A stretch of 15,827 nucleotides of DNA from positions 1 through 15,827 of the forward strand of contig CAZENQ010000070.1 in NCBI GenBank assembly GCA_964513655.1. The letters are read 5' to 3'. Shown piece after piece: positions 1-7,699 of the stretch (its first letter is position 1; every line of letters begins with the position of its first letter). Source of the DNA: G020350405 sp964513655 (lineage in GTDB: Bacteria; Planctomycetota; Phycisphaerae; Sedimentisphaerales; Anaerobacaceae). Position numbers and translations under genes: made by a program. Below the pieces are notes generated by a model, which saw only the letters and a program-made list of their open reading frames with translations, was not told the DNA's origin and made no database searches.

Positions 1-465
1 AGAACGCTCGATGATTCAGCCAACAGAAGGGTGGTCATTCCGGAGGCGTTTTTGGCCGTTGACGGGATTTTGGAAATCCTTATCAATGTCCTCGACGGCT
101 CGGTTGTCTATCCGAAAGTAATCGCGGCCAGAGTTGCAGCGGAGCTGCCGTTTATGGCCACTGAAAATATCCTGATGGCAGCGGTAAAGGCTGGTGGAAA
201 CAGGCAAAAACTACACGAAAAAATAAGAAAGCATTCAAACGCCGCAGCCACTCAGGTCAAACAGTTTGGCAAACACAACGATTTGATTGGCAGGCTAAAG
301 GCCGATGCCGCTTTTGATAAAGTTGACTTCAAGAATGTTCTAAATGCTAAAAACTACATCGGCAGGGCACCACAACAGGTCGATGAATTCATCAAAGATA
401 TAGTAGTGCCTGTCCGCAGAAAATACCGCAAAGAACTCAACAAGAAGGTAGAACTGAAAGTCTAA
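1..465 (+). CDS. purB: Adenylosuccinate lyase, C-terminal part (5' end outside window)
   Basis: The frame is open from base 1, so the gene begins upstream; 154 codons and a TAA stop are visible. Adenylosuccinate lyase removes fumarate from SAICAR and from adenylosuccinate in purine and AMP synthesis, in the cytoplasm. The first visible residues, RTLDDSANRR, belong to the family's conserved SSQR.TLDDSANRR region. They are followed by VVYPKVI, ELPFMATENILMA, VKAGGNRQKLHEKIR and NDLIGRL, then IGRAPQQVDEF, in family order. From memory, these match the C-terminal third of the animal-type (human ADSL-like) clade better than the short Bacillus type; this was not aligned. The active-site loop and N-terminal domain are not visible. 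pyrE follows after 14 bases, so the two are probably cotranscribed. Confidence 0.88.
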   Translation, partial: RTLDDSANRRVVIPEAFLAVDGILEILINVLDGSVVYPKVIAARVAAELPFMATENILMAAVKAGGNRQKLHEKIRKHSNAAATQVKQFGKHNDLIGRLKADAAFDKVDFKNVLNAKNYIGRAPQQVDEFIKDIVVPVRRKYRKELNKKVELKV

Positions 466-479
466 AGGAATGTTGTAAC

Positions 480-1004
480 GTGACCAGAGAAGAACTGATA
501 AAACGCATTAAAGAAACATCGTATCTGGAAGGTGACTTTACCCTCCGCAGTGGAAAAAAGAGCAAGTACTATCTTGATAAGTATCTGTTCGAAACCTGCC
601 CGGACATACTTAAGGCCCTCGGCGAAGAATTTGCAAAATACATTACGGAAGATATCACATTGGTTGCCGGAGCCGAATTAGGCGGCGTGGCCCTGGCTGC
701 TGCTACCGCCATGCAGTCCGGCAAAAACTGGATAATTGTCCGCAACAGCAAAAAAGGCTACGGTACAGGCAAATTAGTCGAGGGCGTGTTAAACGCGGGC
801 GACGTCGTTTTGCTGGTTGAGGACATAGCCACAACCGGCGGTCAGGTCCTTGAAGCCGCGAAAGTTATTACTGAAGCGGGCGCAGCGGTTAAAAAAATCG
901 TCTGTGTAATTGACCGCAAACAGGGCGCTGGGGAGAATGTCACCCAGGCCGGCTACAAATTCGAGAGCATATTGACAAAAGACGACCTTGGCATAAAAGA
1001 TTGA
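480..1004 (+). CDS. pyrE: Orotate phosphoribosyltransferase
   Basis: A 174-residue cytoplasmic enzyme that joins orotate to PRPP to give OMP in pyrimidine synthesis. The key motif is the PRPP-binding loop VLLVEDIATTGGQ near residues 109-121, with its paired acidic residues and TGG. FTLRSGKKSKYYLDKY near the N-terminus is the orotate-binding segment (the S-G-x-x-S-x-Y pattern), and the basic stretch RNSKKGYGTGK is the catalytic loop. The length is normal for a compact PyrE. The start is GTG at 480, with AAAGGA about ten bases upstream just after the purB stop. The 3' end (TGA at 1002-1004) overlaps an ATG in TGATG, but the next gene has a better start further downstream. Related PRPP enzymes such as adenine phosphoribosyltransferase are less likely given the N-terminal motif. 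Confidence 0.93.
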   Translation: MTREELIKRIKETSYLEGDFTLRSGKKSKYYLDKYLFETCPDILKALGEEFAKYITEDITLVAGAELGGVALAAATAMQSGKNWIIVRNSKKGYGTGKLVEGVLNAGDVVLLVEDIATTGGQVLEAAKVITEAGAAVKKIVCVIDRKQGAGENVTQAGYKFESILTKDDLGIKD

Positions 1005-1034
1005 TGAACCGGGCGTGGTGGAATACAACCGGCC

Positions 1035-1041
1035 AAAGGAG
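1035..1041 (+). promoter_or_regulatory. Shine-Dalgarno site fixing the start of the DUF2238-like gene
   Basis: AAAGGAG lies seven bases before the GTG at 1049. The in-frame alternatives TTG 1001 and ATG 1004 have no such site, so this decides the start. Confidence 0.65.
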
Positions 1042-1048
1042 TAAGAAC

Positions 1049-1654
1049 GTGCGTCTTAGAAAAGGACAATTACCAATATTAATCTCGATTTTGTGCGCTT
1101 TAGCAGTTTTTTCTGTTCACTTTGTCACAAGGAAAAACTATGAATTTATCATTTATGTTGGTGTCATAATCTTTTTCCTTGTCGTCTTTATTATCACAAA
1201 CGAGAAAGTATATTACCCGAATAGTGTCTTATGGGGGCTGCTGCTCTGGGCCGTAATGCACATGGCGGGCGGCTCAGTTCACATCAACGGAACACTGCTG
1301 TATAAAATGATGATAATATCATTATCTGAGCGTTACCCGGTCTTTCGCTATGACCAGTTGGTACATATCATGGGCTTTGGAGTAGCTACAACAACCTTAT
1401 TCTACCTGCTTAAGCCCCTGCTCCGCCCCAATGTTAAAGGCTGGGCCGCTTTGTCTATTATACTTGTTGCGGCGGGCCTGGGAGTTGGCACATTTAACGA
1501 GATAGTCGAGTTTATAGTTTCATCGACTGTCCCTGAATCTAACGTCGGAGGATACCTCAACACCTCTCTCGACTCGGTCTCCGATTTGATCGGAGCAGCA
1601 CTTGCCATGGTTGTTATACGACTCACGAACAGGACGCTTTTTACCGCTCAATAG
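1049..1654 (+). CDS. DUF2238/YjdF-like integral membrane protein
   Basis: A 201-residue predicted inner-membrane protein with about five to six hydrophobic segments: near residues 7-22, 30-45, 55-70, 100-120, 125-150 and at the C-terminus. Motifs resembling the DUF2238 (YjdF) family are YDQLVHIMGFGVAT around residues 99-112, FNEIVEF, and NTSLDSVSDLIGA near the end. Conserved His, Asn/Glu and paired Asp residues thus sit at membrane edges, as in that family. The family's function is not established. The GTG start is preferred because of its Shine-Dalgarno site; starting at ATG 1004 would add 15 residues and overlap the pyrE stop. It probably shares a transcript with purB-pyrE, but no pyrimidine role follows from that. 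It converges with the minus-strand cluster, and no clear terminator hairpin with a T-run is visible after the stop. Confidence 0.7.
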   Translation: MRLRKGQLPILISILCALAVFSVHFVTRKNYEFIIYVGVIIFFLVVFIITNEKVYYPNSVLWGLLLWAVMHMAGGSVHINGTLLYKMMIISLSERYPVFRYDQLVHIMGFGVATTTLFYLLKPLLRPNVKGWAALSIILVAAGLGVGTFNEIVEFIVSSTVPESNVGGYLNTSLDSVSDLIGAALAMVVIRLTNRTLFTAQ

Positions 1655-1678
1655 CTGGGCCACAACAGGAAATACCTG

Positions 1679-1803
1679 CTAAGTAATTTCTATCAAGGCA
1701 ATAATTTGTCCTGCGATTATTGTCTTGCTTGTTGGTAACAGTCTTAGCTATTTTCTGTGAGGCTTTTTTGTCTGAACAGTTGATTTTTGGCACGTATTAC
1801 GGG
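1679..1803 (-). pseudogene. Decayed duplicate of the coaB 3' end
   Basis: Read on the minus strand from 1786 to 1679, this gives 36 codons that align without gaps to the last codons of intact coaB (4132-4019). The remnant begins KSTVQTKKPHRK, then has a TAG where coaB has the TGG for Trp, then LRLLPTSK and ends LIEIT-stop. About 18 of the first 34 positions are identical. At the DNA level 1740-1786 matches 4086-4132 at 42 of 47 bases. Similarity fades at about 1803, four bases past the stop codon of the TPR gene. The rest of coaB is absent. This is a broken fragment rather than a gene. It occupies most of the short gap (1655-1806) between the two convergent genes. Confidence 0.75.
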
Positions 1804-1806
1804 GCA

Positions 1807-3960
1807 TTAAGGGCTGTCGGCCGAGGTTTTTCTTTCCTCGATATCTTTTAGCCCCCGATGAGCTCGCGGGTGTCCGGGCTCGATTTTGAGTACTTCGCGA
1901 TACTCTTTAGCAGATTTTTCAATTTGACCTTTCTCTAACAAGGCGTCGGCAAGATTACAGCGCACTTCTACGTCGCCTGGTTCAACCCTTACCGCCTCAG
2001 TAAAATAGTAAATGGCTTCGTCGAGTTTACCTTGCTGCGATAGCGCCACAGCCAGATTACTAAGGGCTTTGGCATAGTCCGGTTTTATACTTATTGCTCT
2101 TCTGTAACCGGCAGCTGCCTCGCTCAGCTTACTTTGGGCGAGGAAGGCGTTCCCAAGATTGAAGTGAGCTTTGGCACTTTGTGGGTCAAGCTTAATCGCC
2201 TCGCCGTAGTGTTTAACCGCCTCGTCAAACTTACCTTTCAAGGCCAACGCTATTCCCATGTTGATATAAGTCTTTGACTCAGGAGATGTCTCCAGTGCCG
2301 TTTGAAATTCGCTGATGGCTTCCTCGATTTGACCGATGTGCAGCAAAGCCGCACCAAGGTTGGAATGCAAAGGCACATCCTGTGGATTAGACTCCAGTCC
2401 GCTACGGTACACAACAATTGCCTTCTCCAAATAGCCCTGCTCTGCCATCACCAACCCAAGGGAGTTATACGTCTCAGCGCGCCTAGGATCTAAATGCAAT
2501 AGTTTACTATAATGTTGCATGGCTTCGTCGAGCCTGCCCTGCTCAGCCAAATTTTCGGCTAAATTAGAACGGGCATCGATGTCGTTAGGTTCTATCCTTA
2601 GCGCCGCCTTAAAATGGTCTATTGCTTGTTCAACATTACCCTCCTTGGCAAGGGCCGTTCCAAGGTTGTTGTGGGCTACCAAGTTATTGGAAGTGACACT
2701 AAGAGCGCGCTTAAATAGCATAATGCTGCTTCGCCAATAGCCGACTTGTATGTAACTGCATGTCATCAAGGCCACACACCATACAAATGCCAAAAAAAAG
2801 ATGATGATCCTTCTGTAGCGGTATTGTGAAGCAAGATCAGGAACGTACCACGCAATAATAATAAGCAATCCCGTAAGAGGTATGTAGGTATATCGGTCGG
2901 CCATGGCTTGGGCTCCTGTTTGAATGACTCCAATTACCGGCACAAGTGTCCCAATGTACCACAGCCAGCCCACAATCAAGTATCGCCTTCTCCGGCCGCA
3001 CAGAATCACCCATGCGGAGGCACAGGATAACACCACAAAGGCGACCGCAATCTGCCATATTGGCAATGTGTCACCCAGGTGAGGATAAAACACTGCTAAC
3101 CCCTTAGGCCAAAACATCTTTGCAATATAGCTTGCGTATGAGACCAAGGAATTAGTGATGCGGGCCTTCAAAGAAAGCAGTTCCACCGGCTGTATTGCTC
3201 CTTTCTGCGCGATAAACGTTGCTGTAGCCGAAGCTGCCGCGAGGATAAAAAAAGGAATCTTTTCCAAAACTAAAGAGAATAATGCTTTCCTGTTGCCGGT
3301 GCCGAGTGGACCGTGTCCCTCAGGACTGTTGTTGCCGGCAGATTGTGTGGGTTTCGTTCGTCGTAGCGGCCAATAGTCCAAAAGCAGCAGCACACAGGGC
3401 AGGGTGACCAACATTGGTTTTGCCATAAGACCCAATGCAAAAGCCGCAACCACCGCCATATATCGTGAGACTCCAGGCCGCTCCGCGTAACGAGTGTAAG
3501 CAAGCATCGTTAGCATCCAGAAGAGAGTGCTCAAAACGTCTTTTCTCTCAGCTATCCAGGCGACGGACTCCACGTGAAGCGGATGAAGCGCGAAAGCCGC
3601 AGCAACAAAAGTGCTCGGCCAGACTGCTGCCGTACAACGACTCAGCACGATGAATAGCAGCACTGTATTGGCAATGTGAAGCAGCAAATTCATCAGGTGA
3701 AACATGCGCGGACTTGATCCGAACAGATGACGGTCCAGCATCAGTGATAACCATGTCAGCGGGTGCCAGTTATTTGCATGCGTGGTGGTAAAAGCCCAGC
3801 TGATGCTGTCACGAGTCAGGCCTCGCTGTACATTGGGGTTTTCGGTGACATACTTTGGGTCATCAAAATTCGTAAAATCAAAATGCAGCACCTGCCAGTA
3901 AACTGCAATAGTAATGACAGACAAAAGCAGGCATATCAAATAACGCCGACTGTCTTTCAT
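1807..3960 (-). CDS. GT-C-like (TMTC/PMT-type) membrane protein with C-terminal TPR repeats
   Basis: A 717-residue protein. Residues 1 to about 405 are membrane-embedded, with a first helix near 7-25, then FTNFDDPKY at 29-37, whose acidic pair sits where GT-C glycosyltransferases carry theirs in the first extracytoplasmic loop. HPLHVESVAWIAERKDVL at 126-143 is a signature of this bacterial family. Several further helices follow, including LMAKPMLVTLPCVLLLLDYWP. From about residue 410 there are eight 34-residue tetratricopeptide repeats (NLG.AL...G....A...Y..A....P) and a partial ninth. The layout resembles eukaryotic TMTC O-mannosyltransferases. By analogy it may transfer a sugar from a lipid donor to proteins or glycans, with the TPRs holding a partner; this is inference. 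No strong Shine-Dalgarno site precedes ATG 3960. It follows coaB by 58 bases and is flanked by the two coaB 3'-end copies, which suggests late arrival in the cluster. Confidence 0.8.
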   Translation of the reverse strand: MKDSRRYLICLLLSVITIAVYWQVLHFDFTNFDDPKYVTENPNVQRGLTRDSISWAFTTTHANNWHPLTWLSLMLDRHLFGSSPRMFHLMNLLLHIANTVLLFIVLSRCTAAVWPSTFVAAAFALHPLHVESVAWIAERKDVLSTLFWMLTMLAYTRYAERPGVSRYMAVVAAFALGLMAKPMLVTLPCVLLLLDYWPLRRTKPTQSAGNNSPEGHGPLGTGNRKALFSLVLEKIPFFILAAASATATFIAQKGAIQPVELLSLKARITNSLVSYASYIAKMFWPKGLAVFYPHLGDTLPIWQIAVAFVVLSCASAWVILCGRRRRYLIVGWLWYIGTLVPVIGVIQTGAQAMADRYTYIPLTGLLIIIAWYVPDLASQYRYRRIIIFFLAFVWCVALMTCSYIQVGYWRSSIMLFKRALSVTSNNLVAHNNLGTALAKEGNVEQAIDHFKAALRIEPNDIDARSNLAENLAEQGRLDEAMQHYSKLLHLDPRRAETYNSLGLVMAEQGYLEKAIVVYRSGLESNPQDVPLHSNLGAALLHIGQIEEAISEFQTALETSPESKTYINMGIALALKGKFDEAVKHYGEAIKLDPQSAKAHFNLGNAFLAQSKLSEAAAGYRRAISIKPDYAKALSNLAVALSQQGKLDEAIYYFTEAVRVEPGDVEVRCNLADALLEKGQIEKSAKEYREVLKIEPGHPRAHRGLKDIEERKTSADSP

Positions 3961-4018
3961 GCCTTTGTGCCGTTTACATAAATCTGAGCCAACAAGTTCA
4001 TCCCCAAAAATCCAGTCT

Positions 4019-4669
4019 TTAAACGAAGAACATCTGTATTAGTCGAATTATGTGTCTGGCGAGTGCGGCTTTGCTTGCCCGGGGGAGTCTTAGCCATTTT
4101 GTGTGAGACGTTTTTATCTGAACAGTTGATTTGTCGGCATTGATTGCAGCGGGAGAATTGGCGATAATCATATCAAGGTTCTTTTCTTTCAGCTTCTTTT
4201 CTGCTTGCGCTCGTATGGCTTTGTCCTCCAAAGCAAAACCGACAACGGCCTGTGCCCCGGTTTTGTGTTTTCCCGCCCATTTTAGAATGTCTGCCGCGGG
4301 TTTTAATTTGATAGTCATGGATTTGTCGGTTTTTTTTATCTTTGTTTTTGCTTGTTTTGCAATGGTGTAATCGGCTACGGCCGCAGCCATTATCAAGCAG
4401 TCACATTTATTAAAATGTTTTTTTACCGCCTCAAACATCTCGGCGGCAGTTTCGACTTTGACGATTCTTGTCCCAGTTGGTGGCCGCTGGGTGGTTGGTG
4501 CTATTACAAGTGTCACTTTGTGCCCGGCTTTAAGTGCCGCACGGGCAAGCGCGAAACCGGTTCTGCCGCTGCTTGCGTTGGAGATGAAACGCACCGGGTC
4601 AATATATTCGCGGGTACCGCCTGCTGTGATTAGATAGCGCAGGCTTCTAGGTCGTGTCTGAAAATGCAT
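4019..4669 (-). CDS. coaB: Phosphopantothenate-cysteine ligase (separate CoaB)
   Basis: A 216-residue protein corresponding to the CoaB half of the usual CoaBC fusion. It joins 4'-phosphopantothenate to cysteine in coenzyme A synthesis, using a nucleotide triphosphate (CTP in most bacterial enzymes). Visible motifs in order are LITAGGTREYIDPVRFISN and NASSGRTGFALA near residues 13-40 (nucleotide binding), LIMAAAVADY, the basic KTKIKK stretch, LKPAADIL, VGFALE and NLDMIIANSP. The C-terminal tail is SKAALARHII. The start is 13 bases after the coaC stop in a different frame, with no obvious Shine-Dalgarno site, so translation is probably coupled. The 3' end (4019-4150) has a degenerate twin at 1679-1803. 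Several ORFs on the opposite strand are shadows. Confidence 0.9.
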   Translation of the reverse strand: MHFQTRPRSLRYLITAGGTREYIDPVRFISNASSGRTGFALARAALKAGHKVTLVIAPTTQRPPTGTRIVKVETAAEMFEAVKKHFNKCDCLIMAAAVADYTIAKQAKTKIKKTDKSMTIKLKPAADILKWAGKHKTGAQAVVGFALEDKAIRAQAEKKLKEKNLDMIIANSPAAINADKSTVQIKTSHTKWLRLPRASKAALARHIIRLIQMFFV

Positions 4670-4682
4670 TTTGTCAGATGGT

Positions 4683-5267
4683 TTATCTTTTCTTGCTCTT
4701 GCTCTTAGAAGCCATTTTTTCGATTGCTTCTAAAATATCCTGCGGCTCCGACATTCTGCCGACACCTTCTCTGCCGCAGGCGAGCGGCCCGGCTTGCGGT
4801 CCTGTTAACTCCAAACCCATCTCTTGGGTCCGCTTTACGTTGCGCTGCACGGCGGGGTTGTTCCACATATAATCGTTCATCGCGGGGGCCAAAAGCGTCG
4901 GTTTGGCCCAGCAAGCACACAGAACCGTACTAAGTAAATCATCACATACGCCGTTTGCAATCTTGCCTATGATATTGGCGGTTGCCGGTGCCACGACAAC
5001 AATATCAGCCCAGTCGACAAGATTTATATGGCTGATTTTATGTCCCCCGGACGAACTCCATAAGCTGGTAAAAACCGTCGAGGCGGTGATGGCTTCGAAA
5101 CTTTTTGGCCCGACAAGTCGGCAGGCATTTTCCGTCATTACCGTGTTTACTTTCGCGCCGCCGGCACTTAGCTTACTGGCTAAATCAACTGCCTTGTATG
5201 CAGCGATTCCGCCGCTGACACCCAGTAATATGTGCAGACCACCAAGATTTGTTTTTTTCTTGGGCAT
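4683..5267 (-). CDS. coaC: Phosphopantothenoylcysteine decarboxylase (separate CoaC flavoprotein)
   Basis: A 194-residue flavoprotein of the HFCD family that decarboxylates phosphopantothenoylcysteine to 4'-phosphopantetheine, the step after CoaB. It has the N-terminal FMN-site motif LLGVSGGIAAYKA (about 14-26), the catalytic His at residue 80 in ISHINL, the APATANIIGKIANGVCDDLL stretch (about 93-112), and the substrate-clamp motif PAMNDYMW at 128-135 with its Asn at 131. The reactive Cys at about 164 is in LACGREGVGRM. These match the known E. coli CoaC residues (His75, Asn125, Cys158) by motif. It ends with a Lys/Ser-rich tail and a stop, where most bacteria run on into CoaB. It starts 11 bases after the rpoZ stop, so the genes are very probably cotranscribed. 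Confidence 0.92.
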   Translation of the reverse strand: MPKKKTNLGGLHILLGVSGGIAAYKAVDLASKLSAGGAKVNTVMTENACRLVGPKSFEAITASTVFTSLWSSSGGHKISHINLVDWADIVVVAPATANIIGKIANGVCDDLLSTVLCACWAKPTLLAPAMNDYMWNNPAVQRNVKRTQEMGLELTGPQAGPLACGREGVGRMSEPQDILEAIEKMASKSKSKKR

Positions 5268-5278
5268 TGTCAGTTTAA

Positions 5279-5503
5279 TTATTTTTCAGGTTCTTCAATA
5301 CGGCCGGTTTCCCGGTCAATAGTGATTTTGTCCTGAAGAATTTCCTGAATAACGATTTCTAAATGTGTCTTGCCTTCGGTGTCCTCAATCAAGGGCCGGC
5401 CCCCCTGCATCAGTTCGTCCAGCCGCTTTTGAATGAGCGCCGTTAACTTAAATTTGCCGCCAACTTTGTTGATTATCTCTGTGCTCTTGAGCTCCTCTAT
5501 CAT
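5279..5503 (-). CDS. rpoZ: DNA-directed RNA polymerase omega subunit
   Basis: A 74-residue protein from ATG 5503. Omega assists folding and assembly of the beta' subunit of RNA polymerase. The family pattern is visible as a short N-terminal helix, then IINKVGGKFKLTALIQKRLDEL, corresponding to the usual 'NRFeLvllaakRar.L..G' region, with GGRPLIE after it and an acidic C-terminal tail. The sequence is divergent, as expected outside Proteobacteria, and its place between gmk and coaBC, where rpoZ normally sits, strongly supports the call. A longer in-frame ORF from 5566 exists, but the ATG at 5503 has GGAG seven bases upstream and gives the usual N-terminus. Confidence 0.82.
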   Translation of the reverse strand: MIEELKSTEIINKVGGKFKLTALIQKRLDELMQGGRPLIEDTEGKTHLEIVIQEILQDKITIDRETGRIEEPEK

Positions 5504-5510
5504 TCTTTTT

Positions 5511-5514
5511 CTCC
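5511..5514 (-). promoter_or_regulatory. Shine-Dalgarno site fixing the rpoZ start
   Basis: On the minus strand GGAG is followed by seven bases and ATG 5503. It favours the 74-residue protein over the 95-residue reading that starts at 5566. Confidence 0.6.
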
Positions 5515-5600
5515 AATGTTCTGTCCAGAAGGGCCGGGTATCATTTTGCGTTCTTTCCGGGAGCAATTACCCTGCAAAATCAAGACCTTCCTAAGGCTTA

Positions 5601-6182
5601 TTATTTTCTTTGCGACTCTTCGACAATTTGCACCACCTCTTTTACGGCCTGGTCCAAATCATCATTTATAACCATATGCTCATAGTATTGCCATGCAGCG
5701 GCGATTTCGGCGCCTGCTTCGTCCAGTCTCTCCTCTGCTGTTTCAGCATCTTCCCTGCCTCTAAGACTCATGCGCTCCGCCAGTTCCCGCTGTGTCGGTG
5801 GTAAAATAAAAATCATTATTGAGTCAGGGTATGCCATTTTTACCTGCTTTCCGCCTTGAACGTCAATTTCCAAGATGACAATTTTACCGGCCTGCAATGC
5901 TTCATCTACCTTGTCCTTCGGCGTTCCGTACTGATGCCCGAATACCCTGGCATGCTCCAGCAGAAGACCTTTATTGAATCGCTCCTGAAACTGCTCTTCC
6001 GAGATAAACCAATAATCCTCGCCGTTAACTTCACTCTCGGCTTTGGGCCTGGTGGTGACCGAGACACTAAGGGAGGCATTGTTTAGCCGTTTGACCGCTT
6101 CTTTGCAAATTGTGCTTTTGCCCACACCGGATGGGCCGCTTACTATCACCACTTTGCCTTTTTTGTTCTCTTGTTCGTTCAT
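5601..6182 (-). CDS. gmk: Guanylate kinase
   Basis: A 193-residue cytoplasmic enzyme that phosphorylates GMP to GDP with ATP. It has the P-loop GPSGVGKST at 16-24, the GMP-binding segment SVSVTTRPKAESEVNGEDYWF (Arg, Glu and Tyr contacts), HARVFGHQYGTPKD, the LEIDVQGGKQVK segment, and the lid region RELAERMSLRGREDAETAEERL. The length is typical of bacterial Gmk (about 190-210). The ATG at 6182 directly follows an in-frame TAA, and no clear Shine-Dalgarno site precedes it. It lies between yicC (78 bases upstream) and rpoZ (97 bases downstream), the conserved gene order in many bacteria. Confidence 0.95.
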   Translation of the reverse strand: MNEQENKKGKVVIVSGPSGVGKSTICKEAVKRLNNASLSVSVTTRPKAESEVNGEDYWFISEEQFQERFNKGLLLEHARVFGHQYGTPKDKVDEALQAGKIVILEIDVQGGKQVKMAYPDSIMIFILPPTQRELAERMSLRGREDAETAEERLDEAGAEIAAAWQYYEHMVINDDLDQAVKEVVQIVEESQRK

Positions 6183-6260
6183 TTAGCAATACCAAACTTC
6201 AAGCAGAAACTACGGTTTAAGATTTTAAATTTGCCTTTTATTTTCGCGCTTTTCGCCCTC

Positions 6261-7172
6261 TTACTCTATGTTTTGCGCCTGCTCTTTAATCCGGTCTATC
6301 CGGCATTTAATGTCGACCGCGCAGTGGGTAATCTTGCTGTCAGAAGCCTTGCTGGCGATGGTGTTGATTTCTCTGAGCATCTCCTGACTGAGAAAGTCCA
6401 ACCTGCGTCCGGCCGCGGCGTTAGCCGAGTCCGGCCTGCCTTTGGGCTTACCCTTACAGCTTTCAATAAACTGCTGCAGATGTGAATGCAGTCGGGCGAT
6501 CTCCTCTGATATGTCTGACCTGTCGGCAAAAACCGCCACTTCTCTGGAAAGCGCCTCTTCATCCAGTTTCAATCTTGCATCCGCAAGCAGCTCGTCGACT
6601 CTTTTCTTCAGCTTTTTTTGATATTCCTGCAGGACAACCGCAGTACGGGCACCTATTTGCTTGAGCTTCTTACCTATAGCTTCACAATGAGCATCCAAAT
6701 CGGCTGCAAGAGCCGCGCCCTCGGCAGCACGCATTTGTTTAAGTTGGTCTATCGCCTGTTGCGTAGTTCTTAGAATTTCTATCCTGATTTGCTCTGCCGC
6801 TTTCTCGTCTGGTGATACCGGCACCAGTACACCTGGAAGCACCAACAGGCTGCCAACGTCAATATTACATTTAATATCAGCCGAAGAGGCAATCTTGCTC
6901 AACCTTTCCACAATGGCTCGCAGGGCCGCCTCGTCTATATTAAACAGTTCATTTGCAGAAACATCTTTCAGTCGAAGAACGTAATTTACCGTCCCTCGCG
7001 ACAGGTGCTCCCGAAGAAGCTTATCAATGTCTTCCTCAAGGAACGCTACCAACTCCGGCAGCTTTATATTGGCCTTGAAATAACGATTGTTGAGCGTCTT
7101 GATCTCTACGGTGTAGGTTACGCCGTTGCTATTGCCCTGGGCTTGACCATATCCGGTCATACTGTTTATCAT
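6261..7172 (-). CDS. yicC: YicC/YloC-family endoribonuclease
   Basis: A 303-residue protein. The N-terminus contains the family hallmark MTGYG at residues 5-9, followed by VEIKTLNNRYF. The C-terminus carries GRRLDFLSQEMLREINTIASK, the DUF1732 signature. The middle (about 150-230) is helical and rich in Lys, Glu and Gln. YicC proteins act as endoribonucleases in RNA turnover; YicC in E. coli has been linked to decay of the small RNA RyhB. This is family knowledge rather than something read here. GGAG lies a few bases before ATG 7172. It sits directly upstream of gmk, as in many genomes. Several opposite-strand ORFs in this region are shadows. Confidence 0.93.
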   Translation of the reverse strand: MINSMTGYGQAQGNSNGVTYTVEIKTLNNRYFKANIKLPELVAFLEEDIDKLLREHLSRGTVNYVLRLKDVSANELFNIDEAALRAIVERLSKIASSADIKCNIDVGSLLVLPGVLVPVSPDEKAAEQIRIEILRTTQQAIDQLKQMRAAEGAALAADLDAHCEAIGKKLKQIGARTAVVLQEYQKKLKKRVDELLADARLKLDEEALSREVAVFADRSDISEEIARLHSHLQQFIESCKGKPKGRPDSANAAAGRRLDFLSQEMLREINTIASKASDSKITHCAVDIKCRIDRIKEQAQNIE

Positions 7173-7236
7173 GGCACTCCACTTTCAAACCTAATTCAGC
7201 TGCTCCTGCGTGTTCTTCTGACTTTTCGAACCAACC

Positions 7237-7644
7237 TCACCTTGCGCTTGGTGAATTTGCGTCGGCGTTTTCACCCGGGGCCAAGGTTCCTGTGTCCTCA
7301 ATCGGAGATGGTAAGCCCGAGCGCCTTGGTGGCTCTTGCCGAACCGGAGCCTGCTGGACCTGACCTGCCTCAAAGTCGCTGATAACGGGTTTGTAGAATT
7401 TGGCCATTACTACAGCGAGTGTTAGAAACACTCCCACCAGCGCTATTGTAATCCACGTCAGCGGTTCCTTGGTCTTCGAACCCAGAAGCCCGCTTACGGC
7501 ACCTCCCGCCAGCGCGCCACTCAAACCGCCGCCTTTGCCCTTTTGAATCAAAATAATTAAAATCAGCACCACCGCGCATATAAGGAACAGAGCGGCGAAG
7601 ACATTCATGATAAAGCTTACTGCTAACATTGGGAAAACAGCCAT
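7237..7644 (-). CDS. secG: Preprotein translocase subunit SecG
   Basis: A 135-residue inner-membrane protein, the small accessory subunit of the SecYEG channel. It shows two transmembrane helices, about residues 10-33 and 62-82. They are linked by the diagnostic loop IQKGKGGGLSGALAGG followed by GLLGSKTKEPL. A hydrophilic tail of about 50 residues, rich in Pro, Gln, Ser and Ala, follows; it is longer than in E. coli SecG, but tails vary widely in this family. The ATG at 7644 gives a sensible N-terminus, although the Shine-Dalgarno site is weak. It lies between tpiA and yicC; tpiA-secG adjacency is common in bacteria. Confidence 0.9.
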   Translation of the reverse strand: MAVFPMLAVSFIMNVFAALFLICAVVLILIILIQKGKGGGLSGALAGGAVSGLLGSKTKEPLTWITIALVGVFLTLAVVMAKFYKPVISDFEAGQVQQAPVRQEPPRRSGLPSPIEDTGTLAPGENADANSPSAR

Positions 7645-7699
7645 ATTCGTTTCTCACAAATCCTGTTCTTTTTTCAATCCCGGTTCGTCAGAACCACAA

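Noticed and set aside
1001..1048. Earlier start (TTG 1001 or ATG 1004) for the DUF2238-like gene
   Set aside because: The TGATG overlap with pyrE is attractive, but only GTG 1049 has a strong, well-spaced Shine-Dalgarno site and the extra residues are not membrane-like.
1655..1678. Terminator between the convergent genes
   Set aside because: Only a 4-pair hairpin (CAGG-AAATA-CCTG) without a T-run is visible.
5504..5566. N-terminal extension of rpoZ by 21 residues
   Set aside because: No ribosome site upstream, and omega proteins do not normally carry such an extension; the internal ATG has GGAG at correct spacing.
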